This document shows positions 10,932-21,949 of a stretch of 64,000 nt of DNA, piece by piece. Made by a program: the position numbers and the translations under genes. The notes beneath the pieces were generated by a model. The model had not been told where the DNA came from, made no database searches, and worked only from the letters and a program-made list of their open reading frames with translations. Numbering within the stretch: the first letter of the stretch is position 1; each line of letters begins with the position of its first letter. The DNA comes from Ligustrum vulgare (taxonomy: Eukaryota; Streptophyta; Magnoliopsida; Lamiales; Oleaceae): the NCBI GenBank assembly GCA_963555705.1, contig OY743181.1, positions 26,354,513 to 26,418,512 of the forward strand, in the 5' to 3' direction.

Positions 10932-12250
10932 TGTTCGCTATAAACACACCGCAAGTGCACGTATCGCATATAAGTAATAGTGGATTAAATGAGTCTGATT
11001 TATCAATCCCACAAGGATTGTCTATTTCAATTACACTCCAATTTAATCAATTTCAACGATAAATACACACAATAAAGTTTGGTTTTGGAAATGTTCTAGT
11101 ACTTAAATTAAATTCACAATTGTAACTAAATAAGTAGAAATTGGTGATAACTTGATGATAAAGGAGTGTCAGGATTCTTGATTCCACTTGACCATCATCT
11201 AATTGAATTCTCAACATGCAAATTGAAATGTGATTTACACTAAACATGTTAGATCCGATTTTTCAAGTTTAGTCAATTACCTCTCTCGAGCGAAACCAAC
11301 CCTAATTACTGGAACCAACCTACTATATCTCTATGTTGATTAAAAACACATCAATTGCATTAAATCTTTGTAAATATAACTCAACGGGTCATCTAGGGTT
11401 TAAGGTATATAGCTATCCTTAACAAGAACCTAGAGCAAATATTGTATTGATCTAGAATACACAATAATTTCTTAATAATTGCACATCCCATAAAATCCAA
11501 GCATAAATTTGGCCATAATAAATGCAAGTCAATAAATACAATAATAAATGCACAAGATAACAAAGAACTTAAATTCTTAATGCAAGCATTAATAACAACT
11601 AAACTATGTCAAGCTTCATCAATCACCCCAATACAATATTACTTAGCTCATAGTGAAATAATAATAAAACTCAATAATTAAATACCTCATTTCAACAATG
11701 GATTCAAGAAAATGAAGAAATATGAACATTAAACAATAAAAACTTCCCTTCAACAATGATTTTTGCTTCAAAATATCAATATTCTTCCATAATGTTGTAG
11801 GTATTTCTCCCTCAATCAACATTCATCACCCAAAAGAATTAATTACAAGAGAAATATCAAGAAAGTGTAAGAGAATTTTAGAGAAAAATGAGATAAAATG
11901 GATAAAGAGGCAAGAAGAAGTGCTAGCCAAAAACCTTAAAAAAAATACTCAAAAAACGCGTAGATCCGCATTTGACATCGTTTGGGCCGAATCAGGTCAC
12001 ACTGGTTCGGCCCAAATATTTTTCGTGATTGCACGCCTGAAGGACTCGCGATCGCGTGGTTACCCTGAAAACTCTCGGGTTAGATTTTAAGCCTGAGTTG
12101 TGAGCGCGACTTGGTTCGAGCAACGCACGTGGTTTTGTAGCTTGGTCCTTCAATAAATTGCGATTGAGGTCCTTCAACTTTTAATGTCAGTCAATTTAGT
12201 CCCAAATTTTTCAATTTATTTCAAAAAGGTCCTTATAAAATTATGTCTGA
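10932..12250 (-). repeat. Solo-LTR-like sequence, minus strand, first part (rest at 22516-22820)
   Basis: The left edge 'tgttcgctataaacacaccg' and the 'tttatcaatcccacaaggattg' block near 11000 resemble the 3' end of Athila/Tat LTRs read backwards. The other edge, across the chromovirus insertion, is 'atacgtatca' at 22820 (TGATACGTAT on the minus strand). No internal domain, primer site or polypurine tract adjoins it, so it looks like a solo LTR of about 1.6 kb. ATACGTAT occurs at both edges (10924-10931 and 22811-22818), so the true borders are uncertain. Confidence 0.5.
11981..12056. promoter_or_regulatory. Perfect 11-bp inverted repeat plus paired GC palindromes
   Basis: TTTGGGCCGAA (11981-11991) and TTCGGCCCAAA (12006-12016) are exact inverse complements with a 14-bp loop; their GGCC cores are 24 bp apart. 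Next, CGTGATTGCACG (12024-12035) and CGCGATCGCG (12047-12056) have centres 22 bp apart. They lie inside the minus-strand LTR. Confidence 0.55.
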
Positions 12251-13131
12251 TGATGTGATCCAGACCACGGATACAAGCCCGCACAAAGATCCGTTGAAGA
12301 TCCGAGGAGGGCCGATGACTCGATTGCAGACAAAGAGGGCCAAGGAAGCAATGGACAAGTTAGTTCAAGAAACAATGGCCAAAACAATGTTCGTGTCATC
12401 GAAAGAAGCAAGTTCCATGTTGGGACCGAGCCAAAACGACGAATTGATCAACCTCATTCAAGCCGTCGAAGAAGATTGCCAAATTTCAAGAATTACGGCC
12501 GTAATTCATAATTCTCACGACCGTAACCAACTTGCTGCTGAAAGCTGAATTTTTGAAGAAATTGGACTTACGACCGTAACTAATATTAATCACGGCCGTA
12601 ACATTGCCTCGGATCAAAAACAGGAATTTCAGAATTAAGGCTTACGGCCGTAAAAAGAGTCTCACAGCCGTAACGGTGAAACAGAATGTGTCTTACGGCT
12701 GTAAGGAAACTAGTCACGGCCGTAAATTCATATACGCGTGATTTTAGCAATTTTATTTATTTCCTTATTTTTAGTTATTTGTTTCCTTGTTTAATTAGAA
12801 CTCTTAAACCTAGTTTTAACCCTATTTATAGGGATGTAATTTTCATTATTCAATAGACAACTTTGATATTAAAATTGAGAGGCTATTTGCTTTCACAATC
12901 TTTATTCTTCATTGAATAAAATTCGAACTTGCGAGTTTAATTCTTGTTTGTTCAAATCTTGGGTGAGATTTATTTTCATTGTGATCAAGAGGTCAACATA
13001 TCAATTGATTGTGTTGGTTGCTTGATTCAATTAATTTGACTCAATCTCTAAATCGTGATTCTTTGGCGTTCTTGGATCGATTCCAATAATTTGTGGGTTG
13101 CGTAGCAACAATTGCTACGTGGTTTGCATCA
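12251..13131 (+). repeat. 5' LTR of the chromovirus (881 bp)
   Basis: TGATGTGATCCAG...GTTTGCATCA. Its first 300 bp still encode the tail of the polyprotein (the open frame 12243-12548 is this tail, not a separate gene). Eight TACGGCCGTA-type palindromes follow, then a TATA-like 'ctatttatagg' at 12832. It ends two bases before the primer-binding site. Confidence 0.9.
12494..12724. promoter_or_regulatory. Array of eight TACGGCCGTA-type palindromes in U3
   Basis: Starts at 12494, 12516, 12569, 12591, 12643, 12663, 12694 and 12715. These form four pairs with internal spacing 22, 22, 20 and 21 bp. The first member of each pair tends to be TTACGG, the second TCACGG. Some sites have CpG decay (GGCC to GACC, AGCC or GGCT). 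The array sits about 110-340 bp upstream of the TATA-like box. Confidence 0.8.
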
Positions 13132-13133
13132 TC

Positions 13134-13145
13134 TGGTATCAGAGC
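13134..13145 (+). other. Primer-binding site, initiator methionine tRNA
   Basis: TGGTATCAGAGC, the classical complement of the 3' end of plant initiator tRNA-Met, begins two bases after the LTR end at 13131. Confidence 0.9.
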
Positions 13146-13677
13146 TTAGGCTCCAAAAATCAAGGTTATATCTTTTGTTTTCTTGAGTCGTTCTTTAATC
13201 TTGTTCTTCGTGTTCTTCCAATTCTTGAGTCTTTAATCCAAAAAGTGTCACAAAAAATTCAATAGTCGTTATTTCCTTCGTTTGTTACCCAAATTAAAGT
13301 TCGTTTGTTTCGTCTTTCTCGTAGTTGAATTTTCGAGAAATCTGAAGAAAAAAAAACGAAAATTCCAAGCTCCAGAAAAAAAAAATAGCTGTTATTTGAT
13401 TTCAAGAAATATATTCTTGACTCAATCCTAGTTTCCATAAAAAGTGTCAAGTTCTACATAGAGTCAAATTCAATTCTCTAAAGGTCTTCTTTGAGTTTTC
13501 CAACAATTCTTTACTATTCACTCATATTCGATTTGAATCAATCGGGTTTAAACTTGTTTGAGTTCGGATTCGTTCTTTGAAGCAATTGGGGTGAAAGCCA
13601 TTGAGTGGAAAAAGGCAGAGAGGTGAGATCAATAGAGGGTAAAAGCCAAACTTGAGTGATACACGAGCGAAATACAC

Positions 13678-15549
13678 GTGAGGCATATAATATTTAGTTT
13701 TAGGATGTCTGAACAATCTTCTACTACAAAAAACAACGATCGAGCCAACATGACGGAAGAGATGGTACAACGGTTTGAGCGGTTGTTTGGGGATGTGTTA
13801 GGTAGGTTAGAAAGGCTTGAGCAACCTCGGGAAGTGCCTAATGCCCGCAGGCAAGGTGGGCAAGGTCGTAGAGTAGAGGGGATCGATGAGAATGAAGAAG
13901 GTAGTGATTTTGACGATGGGGTAATTGTGGATAGAGTAATTAGGTATGGAAGAAGGGATAGAGATCTTGGTGGCGATAGAATGGATGGTAGTATGAGCAA
14001 CATCAAAATGACAATTCCGTCATTCAAGGGTAGGAGTGATCCGGAAGCATACCTAGAATGGGAAAAGAAGATGGAATTAATTTTCAATTGCTACACTTAT
14101 TCGGAAGAGAAAAAGGTTAAGGTAGCTGTACTCGAGTTCTCCGATTACGCTATTACTTGGTGAGATCAATTGGTGACTTCTAGGAGGAGGAATCGCAAGA
14201 GACCCGTTAGTACTTGGGATGAATTAAAAGCTATCATGAGAAAGAGGTTCGTTCCTAGTCATTACCATCGGGAGCTGCATCAAAAATTACAAAGTCTCTA
14301 CCAAGGATCAAAGAGTGTGGAGGATTATCATAAGGAGATAGAGATGTTGATGATTAGAGCCAATGTAGAAGAGGATAGGGAGGCTACGATGGCTCGATTT
14401 TTGAATGGGTTGAATAGGGATATAGCTAATGTGGTTGAACTGCAACATTATTTGGAGATGGAGGATATGTTGCACATGGCTATAAAGGTGGAGAAACAAA
14501 TAAAGAAAAAGGGAACAACAAGGTATCAATCCGGCTCTAATTCTTCTTGGAAGCCGAAGTGGGATAGTAAAGGAGATGGGACTATTTCTAAAGGGAAGTT
14601 TGAAGCACCAAAAGGTAAGTTTGAGGCACCAAAAGGGAAGGAGGAACAAACTAGTAAATTCGTACCTAAAGGGGAACCTCAACCATCTAGGAGTAGAGAC
14701 ATTCAATGCTTCAAATGCTTAGGGAGAGGACATGTGGCATCTCAATGTCCTAATAGGCGAGTGATACTTGTACGAAAGGATGGAGCCATGGAGAGTGATA
14801 GTGAGGAAGAGGATTATAGCGATATGTCGGCGTTGGAGGAAATATGTGATGATGAGGATGTGTTATCCGGGGAGCATGGCGAATTATTAGTGGCAAGGCG
14901 AGCTCTTAGTGCCCAAATCAACACGGATGATTTGGAACAGCAACGGGAGAACATATTCCATACACGATGTCACATAAATAACAAGGTATGTAGTATGATT
15001 ATTGATGGTGGTAGTTGCACTAACGTCTCTAGTACTATACTTGTTGAAAAATTAGGATTACCTTTGTTAAAACATCCTAAACCTTATAGGCTTCAATGGT
15101 TAAATGATAGTGGAGAAATTAAGGTGAATAGGAGGGTGTTGGTGAATTTTTCTATTGGTAGCTATGTGGATGAAGTTATGTGCGATGTGGTACCTATGCA
15201 TGCCTGGCACATTTTGTTGGGTAGGCCTTGGCAATATGATAGGAAGGTCACGTATGATGGGTATAAAAATAGGTATAGCTTTACCAAAGGGGGAAAAACC
15301 ATTACACTTGCACCATTGACACCATCACAAATGTATGAAGATCAAATAAAACTGAAAAATGATGAAGAAAAAAGAGTGAAGGAAAATGAGAGAAAGAGAG
15401 TTGAGGCCATGACCTCAGAAAAAGGAGAGGAAAAGAGAGTTGGAGCCACGACTCCAGAAAAAGGAGAGGCGAGAGAAAAAAGAGTGTTGGGGTACATGCC
15501 TCAGAAAAAGGAGAGGGAGCGAAGAGTGCCAGAAAAGAAAGAAAAATGA
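13678..15549 (+). pseudogene. Chromovirus gag and protease, one in-frame stop
   Basis: gag forms the virus-like particle and binds RNA; protease cuts the polyprotein. The frame runs from 13678 (a second start, MSEQSS, at 13705 is equally likely) to a TGA at 15547. One nonsense codon breaks it: TGA at 14161 where related proteins have the second W of ITWW. Visible parts: retrotransposon-gag domain from about 13990 to 14500 (MTIPSFKGRSDPEAYLEWEKK, then KRFVP, YHKEIEMLMIRA), a CCHC knuckle CFKCLGRGHVASQC near 14707, and the aspartic protease IIDGGSCTNVSS near 14998 with LLGRPWQYDRKV near 15217. The C-terminal stretch after 15340 is Lys/Glu-rich with degenerate tandem repeats (MTSEKGEEKRV type). 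Confidence 0.85.
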
Positions 15550-17140
15550 GTTTCTACGCAAAAATGAGTGAAATCAAAAAGGCATTCATGGAAGAACGAC
15601 TGATGGTTCTTCTACTGTACAAGGAATCATTCCTTGCATTTAATGAAACTAACAAATCTCTCCCTAGTTTGGCTATTTCTTTATTGCAGTAATTCGAGGA
15701 TGTGTTTCCAGATGACATACCTAGTGGGTTACCACCCATTCGAGGTATTGAACATCAAATTGATTTTATACCTGGAGCAGTCATTCCAAACCGTCCAGCT
15801 TATAGGAGTAATCCCGAGGAGACGAAGGAGCTTCAAAAGTAAGTGGAGGAATTAATGAGTAAGGGGTACATAAGGGAAAGCATGAGTCCATGTGTCGTAC
15901 CCGTGTTACTTGTGCCGAAGAAGGACGGGACGTGGAGAATGTGTGTTGATTGTAGAGCCATCAACAACATAATGGTAAAGTATCGTCATCCTATTCCTAG
16001 GTTAGATGATATGTTGGATGAATTGCATGGCTCTAGCATATTTAGTAAAATTGACCTTAAGAGTGATTATCATCAAATTCGAATGAAAGAAGGAGATGAG
16101 TGGAAAACTGCTTTTAAAACTAAGTATGGACTGTATGAATGGTTAGTAATGCCTTTTGGACTTACTAATGCACCTAGCACATTTATGCGTTTAATGAATC
16201 ATGTTTTACGTGCATTTATAGGTAAATTCGTTGTAATTTACTTCGACGATATCTTGATATATATAGTACAACTTTGAATGAGCATGTGGAGCATGTTAGG
16301 TGTGTGCTTGTGGTTTTAAGACAAGAGCAACTTTTTGCTAATTTTAAAAAGTGTGATTTTTGCATGGAAAAAGTTGTGTTTCTTGGTTATGTGGTTAGTA
16401 CTAAAGGAATAGAAGTAGATGAAGAGAAAGTCAAAGCTATTAAAGAATGACCAACACCTAAAAGCATAACTGAGGTTAGGAGTTTTCATGGCTTGGCTAG
16501 TTTTTATAGGCGCTTTGTTAAAAATTTTAGCACGATTGCCGCCCCACTCACAGAAATTGTCAAAAAAATTGTAGGTTTTAAATGGGGAGTAGAACAGGAA
16601 CATGCATTTGAAACAATCAAAAATATGTTGTGTGAAGCACCGGTTTTATCACTTCTTAACTTTGACAAGGCTTTTGAGATTGAATGTGATGCCTCAGGGC
16701 TAGGCATTGGAGCTGTTTTAATGCAGGATCAAAGGCCAATCGCCTATTTTAGTGAAAAACTAAAAGGGGCTGCACTTAATTACCCCACATATGACAAGGA
16801 GTTATACTCACTTGTGCGCGCTTTGGAGACATGGCAACATTACTTGTGGCCACGGGAGTTCGTGATACACAGTGATCATGAGTCCTTGAAGCATTTGAGG
16901 GGTCAAGCTAAGCTGAGTAAGAGACATGCAAGGTGGGTAGAGTTCATCGAAAAATTTCCCTACGTCATCCGATACAAACAAGGTAAGGAAAATGTGGTGG
17001 CAGATGCATTGTCTCGAAGGTATGTTCTTTTAAATTCTTTAAACTCTAAATTGCTTGGATTTGAATACATTAAGGACATGTATGCTAATGATCCGGACTT
17101 TTCTAGTATTTATGATTCATGTGGTAAAGGGGGTTGTGGA
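15549..17140 (+). pseudogene. Chromovirus reverse transcriptase and RNase H, broken
   Basis: This copies element RNA into DNA. It lies in a frame shifted relative to gag-protease. Visible motifs: FEDVFPDDIP..LPP linker, then [18 protein letters not shown] near 15895, [25 protein letters not shown], and the catalytic YFDD at 16239-16250. RNase H shows [18 protein letters not shown] near 16675, [19 protein letters not shown] and HSDHESL. Damage: stops at about 15690 (Q*FEDV) and 15840 (K*VEEL), a two-base gain in the 'gatatatatag' run just after YFDDILIY (near 16260), a TGA at about 16448, and one extra G in a G run near 17130. The enzyme cannot be made from this copy. Confidence 0.88.
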
Positions 17141-17831
17141 TAAATTCTTTAAACATGATGATTATTTATTCCGAGAAAATAAATTGTGTGTCCCTAGGTG
17201 TTCAATGAGGGAGTTACTTGTGAGAGAGGCCCATAGTGGAGGTCTAATGGGTCATTTTGGAATTAAAAAGACCATCGAAATCCTAAGTGAACATTTCTAT
17301 TGGCCTAAGATGAAAATTGATGTGGTTCGGGTTTGTAGTAGATGCATTACTTGCAAGAAGGCAAAATCTAGGATTAAACCTCATGGATTATATATGCCTT
17401 TACCCGTCCCTAATGAACCTTGGGTCGATATCTCTATGGATTTTGTTTTAGGATTACCTAGGACTAAGAAGGGAAGAGATTCAATTTTTGTGATAGTAGA
17501 TCGCTTTAGTAAAATGCACATTTCATACCATGCCACAAAACTGATGATGCTACTAACATAGCTGAAATTTTCTTTCGGGAAGTCGTCCGCTTACATGGGG
17601 TTCCTAAAAGTATTGTCTCGGATAGGGATGTTAAGTTCCTTAGTCATTTTTGGAGGGTCTTGTGGAACAAATTAGGTACAAAACTACTTTTCTCTACAAC
17701 TTGTCACCCACAGACCGATGGACAAACCGAGGTAGTAAATAGGGCAATGATTCAATTGTTGCGCACGATAATCAATAAAAATCTGAAAAATTGGGAAGAG
17801 TGTTTACTATTTATTGAATTTGCATATAATA
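17141..17831 (+). pseudogene. Chromovirus integrase, first part
   Basis: Integrase joins the element DNA to the chromosome. The HHCC zinc region is visible ([16 protein letters not shown], then [11 protein letters not shown]). The core follows: [13 protein letters not shown] carries the first catalytic Asp, [13 protein letters not shown] the second Asp, and [13 protein letters not shown] the Glu. A one-base loss near 17540 (after HATK) shifts the frame. The coding sequence stops at EFAYN because of the nested insertion at 17832 and resumes at 21182. Confidence 0.85.
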
Positions 17832-19239
17832 TGTAGCGACCAAGATTTTTTATGCAATTAATAATTATTTTAATATTTAGAAAATTGTGTCGCTACTATT
17901 TCACCCATTTTTATTAAGTAAACGCCGCGACTGATTCGTCTAGCCAAGTCAAGAAATATCGAATTTGTTCGATTTTAAATTAAAATCCGAGTTTCTAAAA
18001 TTATGTTATTATTTATTCACGGTATTATTTTCAAAATCATTTTGAATTCCAAATTTATTAAAATATCTCAATTTTCCTTATTCAAATTATTTCAAGTCCA
18101 AATACGTAATTCGATTTTATCTCAAAATTTATTTATTCTCAAATATATTTTCAGTCCAAAAACATATCTGTTTCAAATACGCTTCTTGATCAAAGTTAGT
18201 CCAATTCTTATCATAATCAAAAAAATTTATTCTACACGTTTTGCTCCTCCTCCATCATCATGATTATGATGAAATCCACTCAATTATTCCCCTTCAATTA
18301 TGATGTTCTCCACCATTTTATTTTTTTTTTACAAAACCATCCAACTCAAATATTCCACATGCAAACTCCACGGCTTCATTTCCATCACACAACCTGTCTG
18401 CACTCATTATACAACCATCACCAAAATTCCCTAAACATTTTCTTTTCCTTCCACTAAACCTAATCATTTTTATTCTAACACTTTACACCTAATTTCCATC
18501 CAACCAAATTCTCCACTACTTTCTTCTTTAATTCCTAACCAGTACCAAGTCATGCAAGAAACACAATAAATTCACCTCTATCTCCAGCTATCAACTTAGC
18601 ATTCATCTGCATCACCACCACTGCCCTATTCTAATCAAACTTAGACATCAATTTAATCATCTTCATCAATTCCAATCCACCACTGCCTCATTCAGATCAA
18701 ATTCACCAGCTTCTCTGCAACATCACAATCCAAAACATTGGCTGCATCACCCCAATTACATAACCACTGCACCATTGAACCACTGCAGTACTCAGTCACG
18801 GCCACCATCGCAACCCATCAACCCCTGCAGTCAGAATCATCACAATCGCAGCTTCAATCCAATCCCAGACCTCGGTTTTGAAACAAATCAACCCAAATCA
18901 ATCATCCAAAATCAAAACCCAAACCAAGAAATAGAAGAAGCCCAGTTACTCACCTTGACCGCCGCCATCTTAACCGGATTTTTGGCCGAAAGAACCGCGA
19001 ACCCTAGCTTCGGTTTCACCTTAAATCGCCCCCAAATCAGCCCAGAAACTATCCTAATTTCACCATCGCCACTCCCCGTACCCAGCGCCGGTGCTGCGCC
19101 GGTAGAAATCACCGACAGTAACCACGGATCTTCTTCTTCTTCCCTGATTTTGTTCTGCCATCGTCACTCTCTCTCTAAATTTTCAGAGGAATACGAATGA
19201 GAGAGAGAGAATAAAATCTGAATATATATTTTACTTTCG

Positions 19240-19600
19240 AAAATTTCAACTTTAGTCCCTATAGTTTTAATTTGTTTCGAATCAGTCCCCAAGTTTTAAA
19301 AAGGTTTTATTTCAGTCCTTTCAGCTTTTAAACTTATCAATTTCAGCCCTTAAGTTTTAAATGAGTTTTAATCAGCCCTTTCATTTTTAAAATCTATTAT
19401 TCAGTCCCTGCTGATTTACTTTATTTGATTTTAAATCCCAACTTTTCAAAATATTCATTTTAGTCCCTCAACTATCAAAAGTATTCATTTTAATCCCTCA
19501 ACTTTCAAAGTATCTATTTTAGTCCCTGGACTTTCAAAAGTATTTATTTTAGTTCCTCAACTTTCAAAACATCAATTTTAGTCCTCAAATTATAATTTAT
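19240..19600. repeat. Diverged tandem repeat 'tttagtccctcaactttcaa'
   Basis: About eight to ten imperfect units of roughly 37-45 bp, each with a 'ttcagtcc' or 'tttagtccct' phrase followed by 'aacttt(c/t)aaa'. A diverged inverted counterpart occupies about 51340-51640. It lies inside the 3.35-kb LTR-like element. Confidence 0.7.
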
Positions 19601-20035
19601 CATTTTGAGCTATATATTCGATAGACTAAAGTGACTTATTGGCTAAGACGAAGCGTACGGAGAATTTAAAGAAATTGAAGTCATTCCCGCTCAACTTTGC
19701 ACTCGTCGGATTTGAGGTAGACTCGCACTTATTAATTGATTTAAATTATGATTTCATATAAATGTCATGTGACTTGTGAAAGTCAATTTTTAAGAAAAGC
19801 AAGTATGTTTTTATGAAAGGTAAATATACCTTATGTTTTTATGAAAAGTAAGTATGTTTTTATGAAAAGAAAATATACTTTATGTTTTTACGAAAAGTAA
19901 GTATACCCTATGCTTCACGAAAATGTTTTTTTGGATCATTGCTATGAAATCAATCTACCAAGATTGCTATGGGTCCCATATGATAAGTTATGATATGTTA
20001 AGGGGACCGGAGTTTTAGTAGCGCTACACATAAGA

Positions 20036-20340
20036 ATTCTTGCCACGAAGTTCGGTAAAATTCTTGTGTCTCCTATGTTTATGAGGATTTGCCACGAAGT
20101 TCGGTAAAATTCCTATGTTTCCATATGTTTATGAGGATTTGCCACCTAAGTTCGGTAAAATTCCTGTCTCATATGTTTATGAGGATTTCGATCCTATCTT
20201 ATGTTATGATGCAATTGATCCCTATGAATTTCAAAAATTATGCTTGGTATACTTACTGCATAAGAATTCTTGCCACCGAAGTTCGGTAAAATTCTTATGT
20301 TTATGAGGATTTCGATCTTATCCTATGTTATGATGAAAAT
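20036..20340. repeat. Tandem repeat with 'ccacgaagttcggtaaaatt'
   Basis: Four units with 'gccac.gaagttcggtaaaattc' followed by 'tatgtttatgaggatt'. Spacing varies around 55-60 bp, with a longer gap before the last. Part of the 3.35-kb LTR-like element. Confidence 0.8.
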
Positions 20341-20399
20341 GATCATTATGCTTTCAAAAGAAAATTATGCTTGGCATAATTAAAATGTGTTTTATAAGA

Positions 20400-20640
20400 A
20401 CTATTTTCAAAGAGCTGTTTTCAAAGAGATGTTTTCAAAGAGCTGTTTTCAAAGAGCTATTTTCAAAGAACTGTTTTCAAAGAGATGTTTTCAAAGAGCT
20501 ATTTTCAAAGAGCTGTTTTCAAATAGCTGTTTTCAAAGAGCTGTTTTCAAAGAACTATTTTCAAAGAGCTGTTTTCAAAGAGATGTTTTCAAAGAGCTGT
20601 TTTCAAAGAGCTATTTTCAAAGAGATGTTTTCAAAGAGCC
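20400..20640. repeat. 14-bp minisatellite 'ttttcaaagagctg'
   Basis: About 17 tandem copies of a 14-bp unit (ttttcaaagag + ctg, atg or cta). Because 14 is not a multiple of 3, every long ORF across it shows a rotating Phe/Lys/Ser/Cys pattern; these ORFs (20367-20735, 20387-20671) are repeat artefacts. Confidence 0.92.
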
Positions 20641-21181
20641 TATTATTTTCAAAATATGTCTCGTACTGTAATGCACAATATGAGTTTTATCAAGAGCCGT
20701 TTTATAAAGAAGCTCTATCAATGCCCGTTTTATAAAGAGCCGGGATTTATGTGTTTAATCATCTTATAAATTAATTAATTTGAGTCTACTGAGTATTTCC
20801 CCCATGAAATACTCACCCTACTTTTTAACAATTTTGCAGATTTCGGAGACGGTGGCGAGCGATGAATGATGGTGGCAATAATCGTTAAACGGTTGAAAGT
20901 TTGACGTTAATGATTTCCGTATTTTTCCAAACAATCGAATAATTTAGAGAAGTTCATTTATTTGAGAAATTATGACATTGTCAATTTCTTTACAAAATTA
21001 ATGGTTCGATTTACTATTTCAAATGGTTTCATAAATGTTTCAATTTTATCGGCCATTACAGTTTATTTAATGTTGCCAAAAATGAATTTCAATTATTTCT
21101 TCCGCATAAATATTATTCGAAAAATTTAGACAGAAAATGACGTAGTGAATCGGGTATACGGAACTCGGGGCGCTACATAAT

Positions 21182-21949
21182 AGGGCTATACATTCTACTA
21201 CTTCTTGTTCACCATTTGAAATTGTTTATGGTTTTAATCCGCTTACACCATTGGATTTAATTCCTTTACCTGTGAATGAAAATAGTAGTTTAAATGGAAA
21301 GAAAAAGGCTGAGATGGTTAAAGCACTCCACGACAAGGTGAGGTTGGCGATTGAAAAGAAAAATGAACATTATGCTTCGCAGGCTAACAAAGGAAGAAAA
21401 GGCGTCATATTTGAACCCGGTGATTGGGTTTGGTTACATTTGAGAAAGGAGCGGTTTCCAGAACAGCGCAAGTCAAAGTTACAACCGCGAGGAGATGATC
21501 CATTCCAAGTGATCGAAAGGATCAACAATAATGCCTATAAACTCGATCTTCCTGGTGAGTATAATGTTTCGGCATCATTTAATGTTTCTGATCTATCTCC
21601 GTTTGATGCAGGTACAGATTCGAGGTCGAATCCTTTCGAAGAGGGAGGGGATGATGTGATCCAGACCACGGATACAAGCCCGCACAAAGATCCGTTGAAG
21701 ATCCGAGGAGGGCCGATGACTCGATTGCAGACAAAGAGGGCCAAGGAAGCAATTGACAAGTTAGTTCAAGAAACAATGGCCAAAACAATGTTCGTGTCAT
21801 CGAAAGAAGCAAGTTCCATGTTGGGACCGAGCCAAAATGACGAATGGATCAACCTCATTCAAGCCGTCGAAGAAGATTGCCAAATTTCAAGAATTACGGC
21901 CGTAATTCATAATTCTCACAGCCGTAACCAACTTGCTGCTGAAAGCTGA
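21182..21949 (+). pseudogene. Chromovirus integrase C-terminus, extending into the 3' LTR
   Basis: The frame continues the interrupted integrase: HSTTSCSPFEIVYGFNPLTP, then the C-terminal domain with GDWVWLHLRKERFP, LQPRGDDPFQVIERI, NAYKLDLPGEY and SASFNVSDLSPF. From 21652 on the codons lie inside the 3' LTR: DDVIQTTDTSPH, IRGGPMTRLQTKRAKEAIDK and a Gln/Ser-rich tail ending at 21949. The last codons overlap the first palindromes of the U3 array (ITAVIHNS). A GPMTR-type tail in place of a standard chromodomain is known from chromoviruses, and in some CRM elements it overlaps the LTR. The segment itself is open and intact. Confidence 0.85.

Larger units (their letters stand above)
17832..21177 (-). 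mobile_element. 3.35-kb LTR-like element nested in integrase
   Basis: It is bounded by TGTAGCGACC and GGGCGCTACA, near-perfect short inverted ends of TG..CA type, and a perfect 5-bp duplication TAATA (17827-17831 and 21178-21182). Removing it rejoins the integrase frame, so the borders are firm. I find no gag, protease, polymerase or internal LTR, so it is either a very long solo LTR or a gene-less non-autonomous element. Related sequence is at 2520-3937 and 42972-51660. Comparison with the latter (block 'gtagggtgag..atactcagtagg' about 400 bp from the TGTAAC end) suggests minus orientation. ORFs inside (for example 18775-19200) show no domain. Confidence 0.85.

Noticed and set aside
12243..12548. 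101-codon ORF as a separate gene
   Set aside because: It is the integrase tail duplicated in the 5' LTR; the same codons end the polyprotein at 21652-21949.
18775..19200. 141-codon ORF in the 3.35-kb element
   Set aside because: Low-complexity Pro/Ser/Asn composition within an LTR-like sequence, no domain; its antisense ORF is equally open.
20036..20640. CRISPR-like array
   Set aside because: Units are direct tandem repeats without unique spacers, in a plant retroelement.
20367..20735. 122-codon Phe/Lys/Cys-rich ORF
   Set aside because: Translation of a 14-bp minisatellite; the reading pattern rotates because the unit is not a multiple of three.
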